DNA of 64,000 bases from the NCBI GenBank assembly GCA_937873695.1, contig CALMYL010000021.1:142423-206422 (forward strand). The letters are read 5' to 3'. This DNA is from an uncultured Ignavibacteria bacterium. Lineage in GTDB: Bacteria; Bacteroidota; Ignavibacteria; Tepidaquicellales; OLB5. How positions within the stretch are numbered: the first letter of the stretch is position 1; each line of letters starts with the position of its first letter. This document shows positions 23,822 through 34,200 of the stretch, one piece after another. Made by a program: the position numbers and the translations under genes. The notes under the pieces are model-generated. The model was not told the origin of the DNA. It searched no databases and saw only the letters and a list, made by a program, of their open reading frames with translations.

Positions 23822-24730
23822 ATGCTAAGATACAAAGCAGACATAAAAACTCTGATCTACATGTTTTTAACTTCAGCCCTGTTAGTACTTCAATGGACTG
23901 AAATAGGGGTTCATCCTGTCACATACATTATATATTGTTTTCTTTCGGTCTCAGTGGCGGTTATAACTCATAATCACAATCATGTCAGGATATGGAAATC
24001 GGATTTTTTGAATACACTGCAGGATTGGTGGCTCACAGTTTTCTATGGTTTCCCTGTCTTTGCATGGATACCCACACACAATAAAAATCACCATAAGATG
24101 AATAATCGCCCGGGTGACTATACTATTACCTACAGGTTCAGTGAAAAGAACAATCTAGTGACCCTGCTCACATATCCAACAATAAGCGGTTTTTACCAGC
24201 AGAAGGCGATCAGGGACTATTTAAAGCAGCAATTCAGTACAAATAAAAAGAGATTTTTGCTCTCAATATCGCAGTATGTTATACTTGTATTATGGATTGC
24301 AGCAGCGCTGTTAATTGACTGGAGGAAAGCACTATACTTTGTAATCATTCCGCAGCAGATATCTTTGTTCAGTGTTTTGATCTTCAATTATGTGCAGCAT
24401 GTACATGCTAACGAAGAATCCAAGTGGAACCATTCCAGGAATTTTACCGGTTTTCTGAATTTTCTGTTGTTCAATAACGGCTTGCACACAGTGCATCATG
24501 AAACCGCAGGCTTACACTGGAGCCAGGTGCCCGAAGAACATAAAAAAATCGAACATTTGATCGATGACTCACTGAAAGAAAGAAGTTTCTGGTGGTATAT
24601 TTTCAGGAATTACGTATTAGGATTGTTTAGCAGCAGGTACAAAACAGATTCAATGAGACTTAGGCGCATAGAAGCAGAAAGAATAGCCCGTGAAGAACAA
24701 ATGCAAAATAATACTCCGGTTCCGGCCTGA
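23822..24730 (+). CDS. Membrane fatty acid desaturase
   Basis: The 302-residue integral membrane di-iron enzyme has all three histidine boxes: THNHNH near residue 46 (HxxxH type), HNKNHH near 91 (HxxHH) and HTVHHETAGLHWSQ near 225 (HxxHH). Four membrane stretches are visible (YMFLTSALLVLQW, VTYIIYCFLSVSVAVI, YVILVLWIAAALLI, FVIIPQQISLFSVLIFNYV). The family inserts a double bond into fatty acyl chains, or hydroxylates related lipids, with O2 and an electron donor, so the cell must meet oxygen at times. The C-terminal 60 residues are cytosolic and charged. Desaturase versus hydroxylase cannot be decided from the boxes. A strong terminator follows. Confidence 0.88.
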   Translation: MLRYKADIKTLIYMFLTSALLVLQWTEIGVHPVTYIIYCFLSVSVAVITHNHNHVRIWKSDFLNTLQDWWLTVFYGFPVFAWIPTHNKNHHKMNNRPGDYTITYRFSEKNNLVTLLTYPTISGFYQQKAIRDYLKQQFSTNKKRFLLSISQYVILVLWIAAALLIDWRKALYFVIIPQQISLFSVLIFNYVQHVHANEESKWNHSRNFTGFLNFLLFNNGLHTVHHETAGLHWSQVPEEHKKIEHLIDDSLKERSFWWYIFRNYVLGLFSSRYKTDSMRLRRIEAERIAREEQMQNNTPVPA

Positions 24731-24757
24731 ATATTTGATCAATAATTTTTATTTAAG

Positions 24758-24791
24758 AAACACTCTTTCCGCATGGTGAGAGTGTTTTTTT
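24758..24791 (+). terminator. Rho-independent terminator after the desaturase gene
   Basis: AAACACTCT pairs with AGAGTGTTT across a 12-nt loop and a T run follows on the plus strand. Confidence 0.88.
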
Positions 24792-24890
24792 GTTATTGGA
24801 TACTTCATAATCCAGTTGTTCAAATTTTAGATACTATTAATATTTATTTAATTTTATATTGTAACAGGTTCAAAAATAATAATTTATCAT

Positions 24891-25982
24891 ATGAATAATA
24901 TTGCTGATAATGAGATAAAGGCTTTGCCGAAAAAGTTCAAAGGATTAAAACACCTTATCGGGAATACACCTTTGCTGGAGATAAAATTCAGTTATAAAGG
25001 AAAACCGCGGAAGCTGTACGCGAAGTCAGAAAACCTTAATATGACCGGAAGTATTAAAGACCGTATGGCACTGTACATTCTGAAAAAGGCGTATCAATGC
25101 GGGGCAATAAATCCGGGTGACCTGATAGTAGAAGCTACAAGCGGTAACACCGGCATTTCTTTTTCTGCTATCGGCAGGGCATTGGGTCACCCGGTAACAA
25201 TTTTTATGCCTGACTGGATGAGCAGGGAAAGGGTAGACCTTATGTCCAGCATGGGCGCAAAAATACATCCTGTTACCAGAGAGCAGGGCGGTTTTTTGGG
25301 AAGTATTAAACTGACCGAAGAACATGCCCGGGAAAATGAAAATGTCTTTTTGCCATGCCAGTTTTCTAATGAGGCAAATTGTGAAGCTCATTATGAAAAT
25401 ACCGGACCTGAGATCTGGTGGCAGCTAATGTTCCGCTCACTGAAACCGGATGCATTCTGTGCCGGAGTAGGTACCGGTGGTACTATAATGGGAGTCGGGA
25501 GACGATTGAAAGAACTGCATCCCCGGGTGATGATACATCCTATCGAACCGGCAGAATCGCCAACATTAACAACCGGGCATAAAGTCGGTTCACACCGTAT
25601 ACAGGGAATATCAGATGAATTTATCCCGGCAATAATGGAGCTTGATAAAACAGATAAGGTAATCCCGGTTCATGATGGTGATGCTATTATCATGGCACAA
25701 AAACTCTCTGCTGAACTGGGTCTTGCTGTCGGGATCTCCTCCGGCGCAAATTTTATTGGCGCACTTATGGCACAGAACGAACTTGGGGGTGACGCAATTG
25801 TTGCAACGGTATTTCCGGATTCAAATAAAAAATACTTAAGCACAGATCTGCTGAGAAATGAGCCTGTTAAGGATACTTATCTTTCAAAGGATATAGAACT
25901 TGAGGATTTCGACGCAATGAAGCGTGTTTGTCATACCTGCTGTGATTTTGATGAATGCGAGCAGAAAGTATTTAAGAAGTGA
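24891..25982 (+). CDS. PLP-dependent cysteine synthase family protein with a Cys-rich tail
   Basis: The 363-residue fold-type II PLP enzyme is of the cysteine synthase/cystathionine beta-synthase group. PLP-lysine is in [16 protein letters not shown] (about residues 49-64), the substrate loop is [19 protein letters not shown], and the phosphate cup is [17 protein letters not shown]. It would make cysteine, or a related beta-substituted amino acid, from an activated serine and a sulfur nucleophile. The C-terminus after about residue 335 holds [19 protein letters not shown], a tail with four cysteines absent from classical CysK, which could bind metal or act in sulfur relay; related CHTC tails occur in a subset of this family. 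No linked serine acetyltransferase gene is visible. Confidence 0.9.
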   Translation: MNNIADNEIKALPKKFKGLKHLIGNTPLLEIKFSYKGKPRKLYAKSENLNMTGSIKDRMALYILKKAYQCGAINPGDLIVEATSGNTGISFSAIGRALGHPVTIFMPDWMSRERVDLMSSMGAKIHPVTREQGGFLGSIKLTEEHARENENVFLPCQFSNEANCEAHYENTGPEIWWQLMFRSLKPDAFCAGVGTGGTIMGVGRRLKELHPRVMIHPIEPAESPTLTTGHKVGSHRIQGISDEFIPAIMELDKTDKVIPVHDGDAIIMAQKLSAELGLAVGISSGANFIGALMAQNELGGDAIVATVFPDSNKKYLSTDLLRNEPVKDTYLSKDIELEDFDAMKRVCHTCCDFDECEQKVFKK

Positions 25983-26019
25983 GCACCTCTTAGCGGTTGT
26001 TTCCATGAATTCTGTATCT

Positions 26020-26043
26020 AAAAGCGGCACAGTGCCGCTTTTG
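26020..26043 (+). terminator. Rho-independent terminator after the cysteine synthase gene
   Basis: AAAAGCGGCA and TGCCGCTTTT form a stem around a short CAG loop, followed by a T-rich tract. Confidence 0.8.
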
Positions 26044-26139
26044 TTGTTTCCAAATTTTACAGATTTGGTATCAGATCAACACAGACCAAAAAAGTCCGAA
26101 ATCAGTCTTTAAGTCATTTTTCTTTTGGTTTAACATCGT

Positions 26140-26147
26140 TAATTTTG
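26140..26147 (+). promoter_or_regulatory. Candidate -7 promoter box (TAATTTTG) for the activase gene
   Basis: TAATTTTG fits TAnnTTTG exactly and lies 17 nt before the ATG at 26165. A TTTT at 26117-26120 stands at the -33 distance (19 nt), a three-of-four match. Confidence 0.45.
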
Positions 26148-26164
26148 TACTTAATCACAAAAAA

Positions 26165-29100
26165 ATGATAAAAGCTTCGGTAGGAATTTGTATCGGAGCG
26201 AGCAGTATATCAATAGTCCGGGCTCACCGGGAAACCGAATCCATCCAGATTGAAGATGTAAAGATTATTCCCCATGAAGGGAATCCCAGAAAGATCCTTG
26301 AGGATTTCTTTTCTGACAGCGTTAATGAAGGGGTAAATGTAACAGTAACCGGACGAAAGTTCAGGTATCTTGTAAACGCGGAATCAATATCTGAGCCCGA
26401 AGCACTTGAAGAAGCCCTTGCTTATTTGAAATTAAACGGTAAATGCGACGCAGTTGCGTCGCTAGGCGGCGAAAATTTTATTGTCTACTGCATTAATAAC
26501 AGCGGCGGGATAGACAATGTACTTTCAGGAAATAAATGTGCATCCGGTACCGGTGAATTTTTCCTGCAGCAGATCAGAAGAATGAACCTGGGTCTGGATC
26601 AAGCCCTTTGCCTTGCTAATGAAGAAAAGTACTATACAGTATCAGGAAGATGCAGTGTTTTCTGCAAAAGTGATTGCACGCACGCACTGAATAAAGGTGT
26701 CGAAAAGGGTCTTGTTGTATCAGGATTATGTAAGATGATAGCTGATAAGACTATTGAACTGCTCGCTAAGCAGAAATCAGGAAAGGTATTGCTGATCGGG
26801 GGCGTATCACGAAACAAAACTGTTGTAAGATTCATAAAGGAAAAATACCCCGAATCATTGGTTATCCCTGAAAGTCCATACTTTGAAGCTTTGGGGGCCG
26901 CAGTAAAAGGGTTGAAAAAAGGAAATCATATTGATCAGAATAATATTTTCAGAGAAAATGAAAAGACTTTCAGCGAGCTTGCCCCTTTGAGCTCAGCTGA
27001 AGAACGGGTTATTTTCAAGAGTATGGTGAAGGCCGAACCTATGCCGGGTGATGAGTGTGTTTTAGGTCTTGATGTCGGTTCCACGACGACAAAAGCAGTG
27101 ATTATAAGGGTCAGGGATTCTGCTTTGATAGCAGATACTTATTTGCGTACAAATGGCAATCCGGTGCAGGCTTCAGTTAACTGCTACATGGCGCTAAGAG
27201 AGCAGCTAAGTGTGCCTTTAACTATAACCGGTTTGGGAACCACAGGATCCGGCAGGCATATTTCAGCACTTCATGCAATGACGCATGGAGTAGTAAATGA
27301 AATTATTGCGCATGCAGTTGCTGCCGCTCATTTTGATAAAGACGTTGACACGATCTTTGAAATTGGCGGTCAGGATGCCAAGTACACACATTTGACGAAC
27401 GGGATAGCAAGTGATTATGCTATGAATGAAGCATGTTCGGCAGGTACCGGCTCCTTTCTTGAAGAATCAGCAAAGGAAACACTGAATATCAGTTATACTG
27501 ATATTGCAGAAATAGCGCTGAAGGCGGATAGCCCGCTGAATTTTAATGACCAGTGTGCCGCGTTCATTTCAAGCGATATTAAGACTGCAAGTCACGAAGG
27601 AGCAGCCAGAGAAAACATAGTTGCCGGATTGGTTTATTCTATTTGCATGAATTATGTAAACAGGGTAAAAGGCAACAGACCTACAGGAAAAAAGATCTTT
27701 ATGCAGGGAGGTGTCTGCTATAACCGCGCAGTACCGTATGCGATGAGTAATCTTGTTGACAAACAGATAATTGTACCTCCTGAACCCGGGTTGATGGGAG
27801 CTTTTGGTGTGGCATTAGAAGTTATGAACAGAATAAATCTGGGATTTCTTGATAAAGGCAGTTTTGTACTGAACGAACTAATAGAAAGAAAATTCGGGCA
27901 CGTAAAGGACTTTATCTGTCAGGGCGGCAGCGAACGCTGCGATCGCAAATGTAAGATTGCTGTCATAAAAGTCGGCGATAAAAAGTATCCGTTCGGTGGT
28001 GCATGCAGCAAATACTACAACAAAAGAACCAACACAGGATCAGAACCGGGTAAATATAATTATGTCAGATTGAGGCAGAACATGGTGTTTGAAAATCATG
28101 GAATTATCAATGATCCTGATGAAATGAATTATTCCGGGAAACTTTACAGCGGGGAAAAAAGCAGTAAGCAGATATTAAGAAGTTCTGTTCTGAATGACAA
28201 TCAGCCTTCAATTGGTATTATTAAAAGCTTCCAGGTAAACACTCTTTTTCCGCTGTACAGCAAATTTTTTACCCTCCTGGGGTTCAATATTCTGCTTCCT
28301 GATAGTATCGACTCAGAAGGGATGGATAAAATGTCCTCATCTTTCTGTTACCCTGTAGAAATTGCGTATGGAATGTTTCAGAACCTTGTGAAGAAAAAAC
28401 CTGATTACATCTTTATGCCGCATATTACTGAAATGGACTATGATAACGGGCATAAATATAAGCGGCTTTGCGTATTTGTTCAGGGGGAGAGCTATTATCT
28501 CAGATCTGCCTACAGTGATGAAAAAATACCGCCGGTTATTTCTCCAATATTGAACTTTAAAGACAAAAGGGAAAATGTTAGAAAAGCATTCCGCGGAATT
28601 GCATTACAACTAGGTAGACCTGCTTCGCTTGGTGAATATGCATTTGATGAAGCCTGGAAACAATTTACAGATATGCAGGCGAATTACAAGCTTTTGGGCA
28701 GAAGAGCTTTGGCTGAGCTTGAAAGTGACCCTACAAAGTTTGGTATCGTGCTTTTTGGGAGACCCTATAATGCATTTGCTCCCGAGGCTAACCTGAATAT
28801 TCCACATAAGTTCGCATCGAAGAACATAGTTGTGATACCTCACGATTTCCTGCCAAATGAAAAGTATCATTCATACGACAACATGTACTGGTACAGCGGT
28901 CAGCAGATCCTGAGATCTGCCAGGTTCACAAAAGAACATGACCAGTTATTTGGCGTGTATGTTACAAATTTTTCATGCGGACCCGATTCCTTTTTGTTGT
29001 CTTATTTCAGGAATATTATGGGAACCAAACCTTCACTGACGCTTGAACTTGACAGTCATTCTGCTGATGTAGGCGTTGATACAAGGATAGATGCGGCATT

Positions 29101-30568
29101 GGATATTATACGTAACTATGTTGAGCTGAAGAAGCAGGGTTTGATAGAAGAAAAACCGGCAGGCGAAGCGCCCCTTTCAATAATTTCGAGAAATAAAAGA
29201 ACACTGATAGTTGACAGTGAGCGAAAGGAACATGAACTGACTTCTCCGGAAATTGAAATTGTCATTCCTTCAATGGGTAAATTCAGTACAGAAGCATTTT
29301 CCGCAATTTGCCGTTCTGCAGGTATGAATTCGAGCTCACTGCCAATACCGACAGCAGAAACTCTTAAATCCGGAAGGGGGAATACAAGCTGCAAAGAGTG
29401 TTTGCCTTTTATTCTGACTACCGGCTCATTGGTTGAATATTGCAGTGATAGAAATTGCATTGGTGATGAAAAATTGAAGAATAATTCCCGAAGTATAATA
29501 AAGAACGGAAAGAAAGTACTTTTCTTTATGCCTCATGGTTACGGTCCGTGCAGACAGGGGCAATATTATATTTCTCTTAAAGATATTATAACTAACCTGA
29601 AACTTAAAGATATAGGTATCCTTTCAATGGATGATGAGGCTTCTTTTGAAGATCTTGGAACGGATTTCTTTATCAAAGGCTGGCTTGCAATATCAATTGC
29701 GGATGTTATACATGATATTGAGAGCGTGATTCAGTCTCTTGCAGTTAATAAACTAGCTGCGCTAGATATACTATACGATGAGTGGAGTAAAATACTGCTT
29801 GCACTGGAAACCGAGAACAGAAAAGGAATTTTCAGACAGCTCAAAGTATCAGCGCAGAAACTTGCTTTAGTAAAATTGAAAAAACCCGTGGAAGAAGCAA
29901 AAGTGATTTCACTGATCGGGGAGATCTATGTCCGAAAAGAACAGTTTTCGAGGGGTGAACTTGTTAAGACACTGGTTGAAAGAGGATTTGTTGTAAGGAC
30001 TGCGCCCATTTCTGAATACGTGTATTACAGCAATTATCTGATTAAGAACGGGATAGTTGAAAGCAATGATCTAAAAGGCAGACTGCAGATAGCGATTAAA
30101 GATAAGTATCAGAGATACTTTGAAAAAAAGATCAAGAATATTTTTTCAATTACAGGGCTGTTTAAGCCTGAAATGGTTGATATAGAAAAAACAATAGATT
30201 ACGCAGGCGGACTGATCTCTGATAAACTAGTGGGTGAAACGATCCTGACAACCGGACTTGCACTGCGGGATATTCTTGATGAAGCATGCGGAGTAATTTC
30301 TATCGGACCGTTTAACTGTATGCCCAGCCGCCTTTCAGAAGCCATATTGAATAAGGAAATGACTCTGGAAGGAAAGTATAAGAACGGTAAGTTGAAACGG
30401 AACGGCTACCCTGAAGACCTTTCCTCTCTTCCTTTTTTGTATATTGAAACCGACGGAAATCCGTTTCCCCAAATTACGCAATCACGCCTGGAGATCTTCA
30501 TGCTGCAGGCAGAAAAGCTTCACAAGGCAATGAAATTACACAAGCAGCCGGTCATTACTGCAATTTAA
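26165..30568 (+). CDS. Giant acyl-CoA dehydratase activase fusion (two BadF domains plus dehydratase-like part)
   Basis: The 1467-residue protein belongs to the CoA-substrate-specific enzyme activase family (BadF/BadG/HgdC). Domain 1 (about 1-260) starts VGICIGASSISIV and has NKCASGTGEFFLQQIRRM with Cys in GRCSVFCKSDC. Domain 2 (about 297-570) starts GLDVGSTTTKAVII and has ACSAGTGSFLEES, ALNINDQCAAF-type Cys and GGVCYNRAV. Both are ASKHA ATPases that carry the bridging [4Fe-4S] cysteines. A DUF2229-like region follows at about 683-900 (IGIIKSFQVNTLFPLYSKFFTLLGF). The C-terminal part (about 1060-1440) resembles the HgdB/HgdC-type dehydratase component with SCKECLPFILTTG. The family uses ATP to drive a single-electron reduction of the dehydratase. 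Fusion makes the partner subunit uncertain. No second dehydratase gene is adjacent. Confidence 0.9.
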   Translation: MIKASVGICIGASSISIVRAHRETESIQIEDVKIIPHEGNPRKILEDFFSDSVNEGVNVTVTGRKFRYLVNAESISEPEALEEALAYLKLNGKCDAVASLGGENFIVYCINNSGGIDNVLSGNKCASGTGEFFLQQIRRMNLGLDQALCLANEEKYYTVSGRCSVFCKSDCTHALNKGVEKGLVVSGLCKMIADKTIELLAKQKSGKVLLIGGVSRNKTVVRFIKEKYPESLVIPESPYFEALGAAVKGLKKGNHIDQNNIFRENEKTFSELAPLSSAEERVIFKSMVKAEPMPGDECVLGLDVGSTTTKAVIIRVRDSALIADTYLRTNGNPVQASVNCYMALREQLSVPLTITGLGTTGSGRHISALHAMTHGVVNEIIAHAVAAAHFDKDVDTIFEIGGQDAKYTHLTNGIASDYAMNEACSAGTGSFLEESAKETLNISYTDIAEIALKADSPLNFNDQCAAFISSDIKTASHEGAARENIVAGLVYSICMNYVNRVKGNRPTGKKIFMQGGVCYNRAVPYAMSNLVDKQIIVPPEPGLMGAFGVALEVMNRINLGFLDKGSFVLNELIERKFGHVKDFICQGGSERCDRKCKIAVIKVGDKKYPFGGACSKYYNKRTNTGSEPGKYNYVRLRQNMVFENHGIINDPDEMNYSGKLYSGEKSSKQILRSSVLNDNQPSIGIIKSFQVNTLFPLYSKFFTLLGFNILLPDSIDSEGMDKMSSSFCYPVEIAYGMFQNLVKKKPDYIFMPHITEMDYDNGHKYKRLCVFVQGESYYLRSAYSDEKIPPVISPILNFKDKRENVRKAFRGIALQLGRPASLGEYAFDEAWKQFTDMQANYKLLGRRALAELESDPTKFGIVLFGRPYNAFAPEANLNIPHKFASKNIVVIPHDFLPNEKYHSYDNMYWYSGQQILRSARFTKEHDQLFGVYVTNFSCGPDSFLLSYFRNIMGTKPSLTLELDSHSADVGVDTRIDAALDIIRNYVELKKQGLIEEKPAGEAPLSIISRNKRTLIVDSERKEHELTSPEIEIVIPSMGKFSTEAFSAICRSAGMNSSSLPIPTAETLKSGRGNTSCKECLPFILTTGSLVEYCSDRNCIGDEKLKNNSRSIIKNGKKVLFFMPHGYGPCRQGQYYISLKDIITNLKLKDIGILSMDDEASFEDLGTDFFIKGWLAISIADVIHDIESVIQSLAVNKLAALDILYDEWSKILLALETENRKGIFRQLKVSAQKLALVKLKKPVEEAKVISLIGEIYVRKEQFSRGELVKTLVERGFVVRTAPISEYVYYSNYLIKNGIVESNDLKGRLQIAIKDKYQRYFEKKIKNIFSITGLFKPEMVDIEKTIDYAGGLISDKLVGETILTTGLALRDILDEACGVISIGPFNCMPSRLSEAILNKEMTLEGKYKNGKLKRNGYPEDLSSLPFLYIETDGNPFPQITQSRLEIFMLQAEKLHKAMKLHKQPVITAI

Positions 30569-30661
30569 AGAGCAGCTATAATACATATAGGGCACTGGTT
30601 AGTGATTATTGAGGTATGCAAAACTACTATGATGAATGTATTAAGTATTCAGTTTGGCTGC

Positions 30662-31124
30662 AATAAGTAAATGAGGTCGAGCGTGCGACCCTGCTTCAGC
30701 AGGGAAGTCCCGTATCATGCGCCTGCCTGCCGCAGGCAGGGGATTAACCAATTAAAAAAGCAGTACGAACTACTGCCTTTTTTGTAGCGCGTATAACGCC
30801 TTTGGCGTCACTATCGCGAGGAAGAACCCGTAACAGATAAGTATGAGGGCGCGCGTGCGACAATGCTTCTGCAGGGAAGTCACGTATCATGCGCCTGCCT
30901 GCCGCAGGCAGGGGATTAACCAATTAAAAAAGCGGTACAAAGTACCGCTTTTTGTAGCGCGTATAACGCCTTTGGCGTCACTATCGCGAGGAAGAACCCG
31001 TAACAGATAAGTATGAGGGCGCGCGTGCGACAATGCTTCAGCAGGGAAGTCACGTATCATGCGCCTGCCTGCCGCACGCAGGGGATTAACCAATAAAAAA
31101 AGCGGTACAAAGTACCGCTTTTTG
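30662..31124 (-). repeat. 170-bp tandem array of decayed tRNA-Glu-like units with terminator hairpins
   Basis: Three copies with an exact 170-nt period (equivalent points at 30781, 30951 and 31121) run from about 30662 into the tRNA-Glu gene. Read on the minus strand each unit holds AATTGGTTAA, a CCTGCCTG-CCG-CAGGCAGG palindrome, TTACGGGTTC, a filler with ACGCC-AAA-GGCGT, ACGCGCTAC, and then a terminator hairpin AAGCGGTAC/GTACCGCTT with a T run. The first, third and fourth pieces equal the D-loop, T-arm and 3' acceptor of the adjacent functional tRNA-Glu, in tRNA order. The left-most unit is the most diverged, with the hairpin reading GCAGTA/TACTGC. No protein-coding frame is credible. The 30569-30661 stretch before it shows nothing. 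Confidence 0.8.
31094..31124 (-). terminator. Rho-independent terminator of the tRNA-Glu gene
   Basis: On the minus strand AAGCGGTAC/GTACCGCTT forms a 9-bp stem with a 3-nt loop directly after the tRNA and is followed by a T run. Copies of the same hairpin recur at about 30927 and, diverged, 30757. Confidence 0.85.
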
Positions 31125-31198
<74 letters not shown>

Positions 31199-31257
31199 TT
31201 AATTATACAAATATAAATATAAACAAATCAAACAGACAGGAAAAAACATTTGCAGAT

Positions 31258-34200
31258 TTAATTGCCGGAAACTATCGCCTCAAATCTGGCTGTAAACTTT
31301 TCGGGCAGAACTTCATCATATTCACGTTTGTAACTTTTCAACAGCTGTGAATATCTGACTTTTGCTATTTGCGGACGGTTAATTTTTATCATTGATCTTA
31401 TCAGATATTCATGCCCTGAAAGATTTAACTTGTCAAATTTCAGCAGATTTTCTGAATATTGAAGTACTTCATCGTGTTCTTCATTATTGAACAGAATGCG
31501 TAAAAGATCTTCACTCATGGAAATAAAATATGACCTGTATTTTGATCTTAATTCTTCACACCACGTATCATAGTTCCCTTCAAGAAAGTCTCCTTTATAC
31601 ATTTCAACAGCTTGTTTCAGATATTTTAGTTTTGAACCAGGGTCTTTTAAGGAATTCAGCTGTCTGTACAATTTTTCAAACTCAATAGAATCGGCGTAAT
31701 ATGTAAAATTATCGCTAATTGAAAGCAGCTTATCTTCATAATTTATCAAAGCCGGAATCATTGCATACGTTCCCTCTTTTTTATTTTTGGCTGATGAAGT
31801 TCCATTTTTCTGATTACCTGAAATCTTTTTTTTGTTTTCATTTAATCCTTCGTTTGTTATTCTTATCAGGTTTCTGAATTTGGAAATAACCTGGTGAAAG
31901 ATATTATCAGCACTTTCAAGCGGGGTATCAGGATAAAACAGGTCGATCAGCTTATCTTTTGTAATCGATCTGCCCGGTTCTAGCATTAGATAAATGAAGA
32001 TGTATTTCCATTTCTTTTTAGACCACGATGGATCCGCAACTATATTACCCCTGATCCTGACCTCACTTCTGCCAAGCAGATCAAGCTGAATATCTATCAA
32101 GGATTCATTTTGTTTGAGCAATCTGCTTCTGCTATCGGTTGATAGCCACTGGGAATTCAGCTTATCAAGAAACGCGGATTTCTGGAGTTTTATGTAGGAA
32201 ATGGAGAGCTGGTTTGAGACAGCGAAATCAAAAAGCTGTCTGTAATTGCATATTTCTCTCTGTATAAACGAATTATACTCTTTTTCTTCTGAAGTCTTCA
32301 GAACTTCGCTGAGATAAAGCATTGCCATTTCATATTTCCCGGATCTTAAATAAAAGTCTGCCAAATGAAATGAAATCTGAATTTTACTGTATGTCATTTT
32401 CCTTTCAGCGTAGAATTTATAGGCATCCTGCATTACTGCTTCAATTTCGGGATTCTCACCTGATCTTGAAAGCAGAAATGCTTTGCATACAGAAAACTGA
32501 ATTCTTTCAAGCTCATTATTTTCATTTAAATATCTGAAGGCAAGGTCATAATATTCTTCAGCTTTTCCCATTTTATTCAATGAATAGTAACTATCGCCTA
32601 TAAGTGAATAACTAAGGAAAATATAATACTTATGATTAAGTTCAGATGCGATCCTGTTCATTTCTTCAAGAAGCCTGATGCTTTCTTCGTAATCACCGAA
32701 TTCATACCTAAATGCCTGGCAGGCGAGTAAGTATGTTATTCTGAAGATCGGTATTGAAATATTTCCGGAAACTGATCTTGCTTCTTCCAGATATTCAGCT
32801 GCCTTTACAAATTTTCCTGATTGCGAATACAGTAATACTAAGTTGCAGATAGTTTCGTATCTTCCAAAGATTTTTTCCGTGTTTTTAATTGCTCTTTCAT
32901 AATACGATATTGATTTTGAGTAATCTCCTCTTATAAGAAATATGTGTCCAAAAAGGTTAAAAAGCTCCTGCTTCACATCAGCGGCACCCTTTGGAGGGTA
33001 TTCTTCAGAATTGATTATACCTGATGCTGAATTCAGCAGCACTAGAGATTTATCATATTCTGAATTCTGGTAATATGCATAAGCGCTTAAAAAGAGTAAC
33101 TTTGCTTTGCTTAAAGAATCAACATTTATGCTATCAGCACCCTGTAATAAATTGATTGATTCACTCACTCTGCCTAAACTGATAAGGTTTCTTGATTTAG
33201 ATATGATGCATTTTACAAGAAACTCATTGTCATCTGAATCGTTCAGCAATTTTATTGCTTTATCAAGTAAAGGAAGGGATTCTTCAATATTACCGGCAAA
33301 GAATTTAAGCAATAAAGCCCGCAAATAAAGGAGTTTATATTCCTTATTCACCAGTTCACTTCCCAGATCGTCAAGCCATTTCCACAACACTTCAAAAAGG
33401 CCTCTTTCAAAAATTTGCTGGAAATTGTTCATTATAATTACTGAAGCTCTTTCCAACTCACCTGATAGAATTGAATAGTTGACTGCTTCTATTACCTGGC
33501 CGCTGCTTTCAAAATAGTTTGCGGCTTTTTTCAGGAAATTTTTAATTTCCTTTTTGCTGAATAATTTCCTGATTTTATCATTCAGGAATCTTCTGAAAAG
33601 TTCCTGGTAGCTGTATGATTCTGAATGATCATTAGCATCAGGTGAATTTATGTGTATAAATATATTCTGATTGAGCAGATCTTGAATTAGGTTAGCACTG
33701 TTTGAGATATTCAGTAGATTATCGCATAGTTCAGGAGTAAATGCTTCCAGCAGCGATGAAAAGAGCAGGAAATTCTGAGATTCAGAACTTAGTGTGCTGA
33801 AAATATCTTCAGAAAAATAATTAAATATGTCATCAAGGACTTTTATCTTATCGAATTTGATTCCAGGAAATGAACTGCCATAACTTTGGAGTATTAAGTG
33901 TAAGCCTGTTATCCAGCCATTAAGACTTAATGAAAGCGACATTATCTCCTTTTCGGATATGTCGAGCGCGTAAAGTTCATTAACAAGTATGCAGGTTTCC
34001 TGTTCATTAAACGCAAGATCCTTCGTACCAATTTTCAGCAGATTTCTTTTGGCATTTAGTATTCCGGTATTAAGATCGGGTATTTTTCGGGAGGTCATAA
34101 TGAAATGAATATTTGAAGGCAGGTTCGCAAAAAGGGCTTCAAAAAGCAGTCTCATCCAATTGGAATCGGCAATATTACCGATATCGTCCAGTACAATGTA

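Noticed and set aside
30662..31124. A CRISPR array
   Set aside because: The units are 170 nt without alternating unique spacers, and no cas genes are near.
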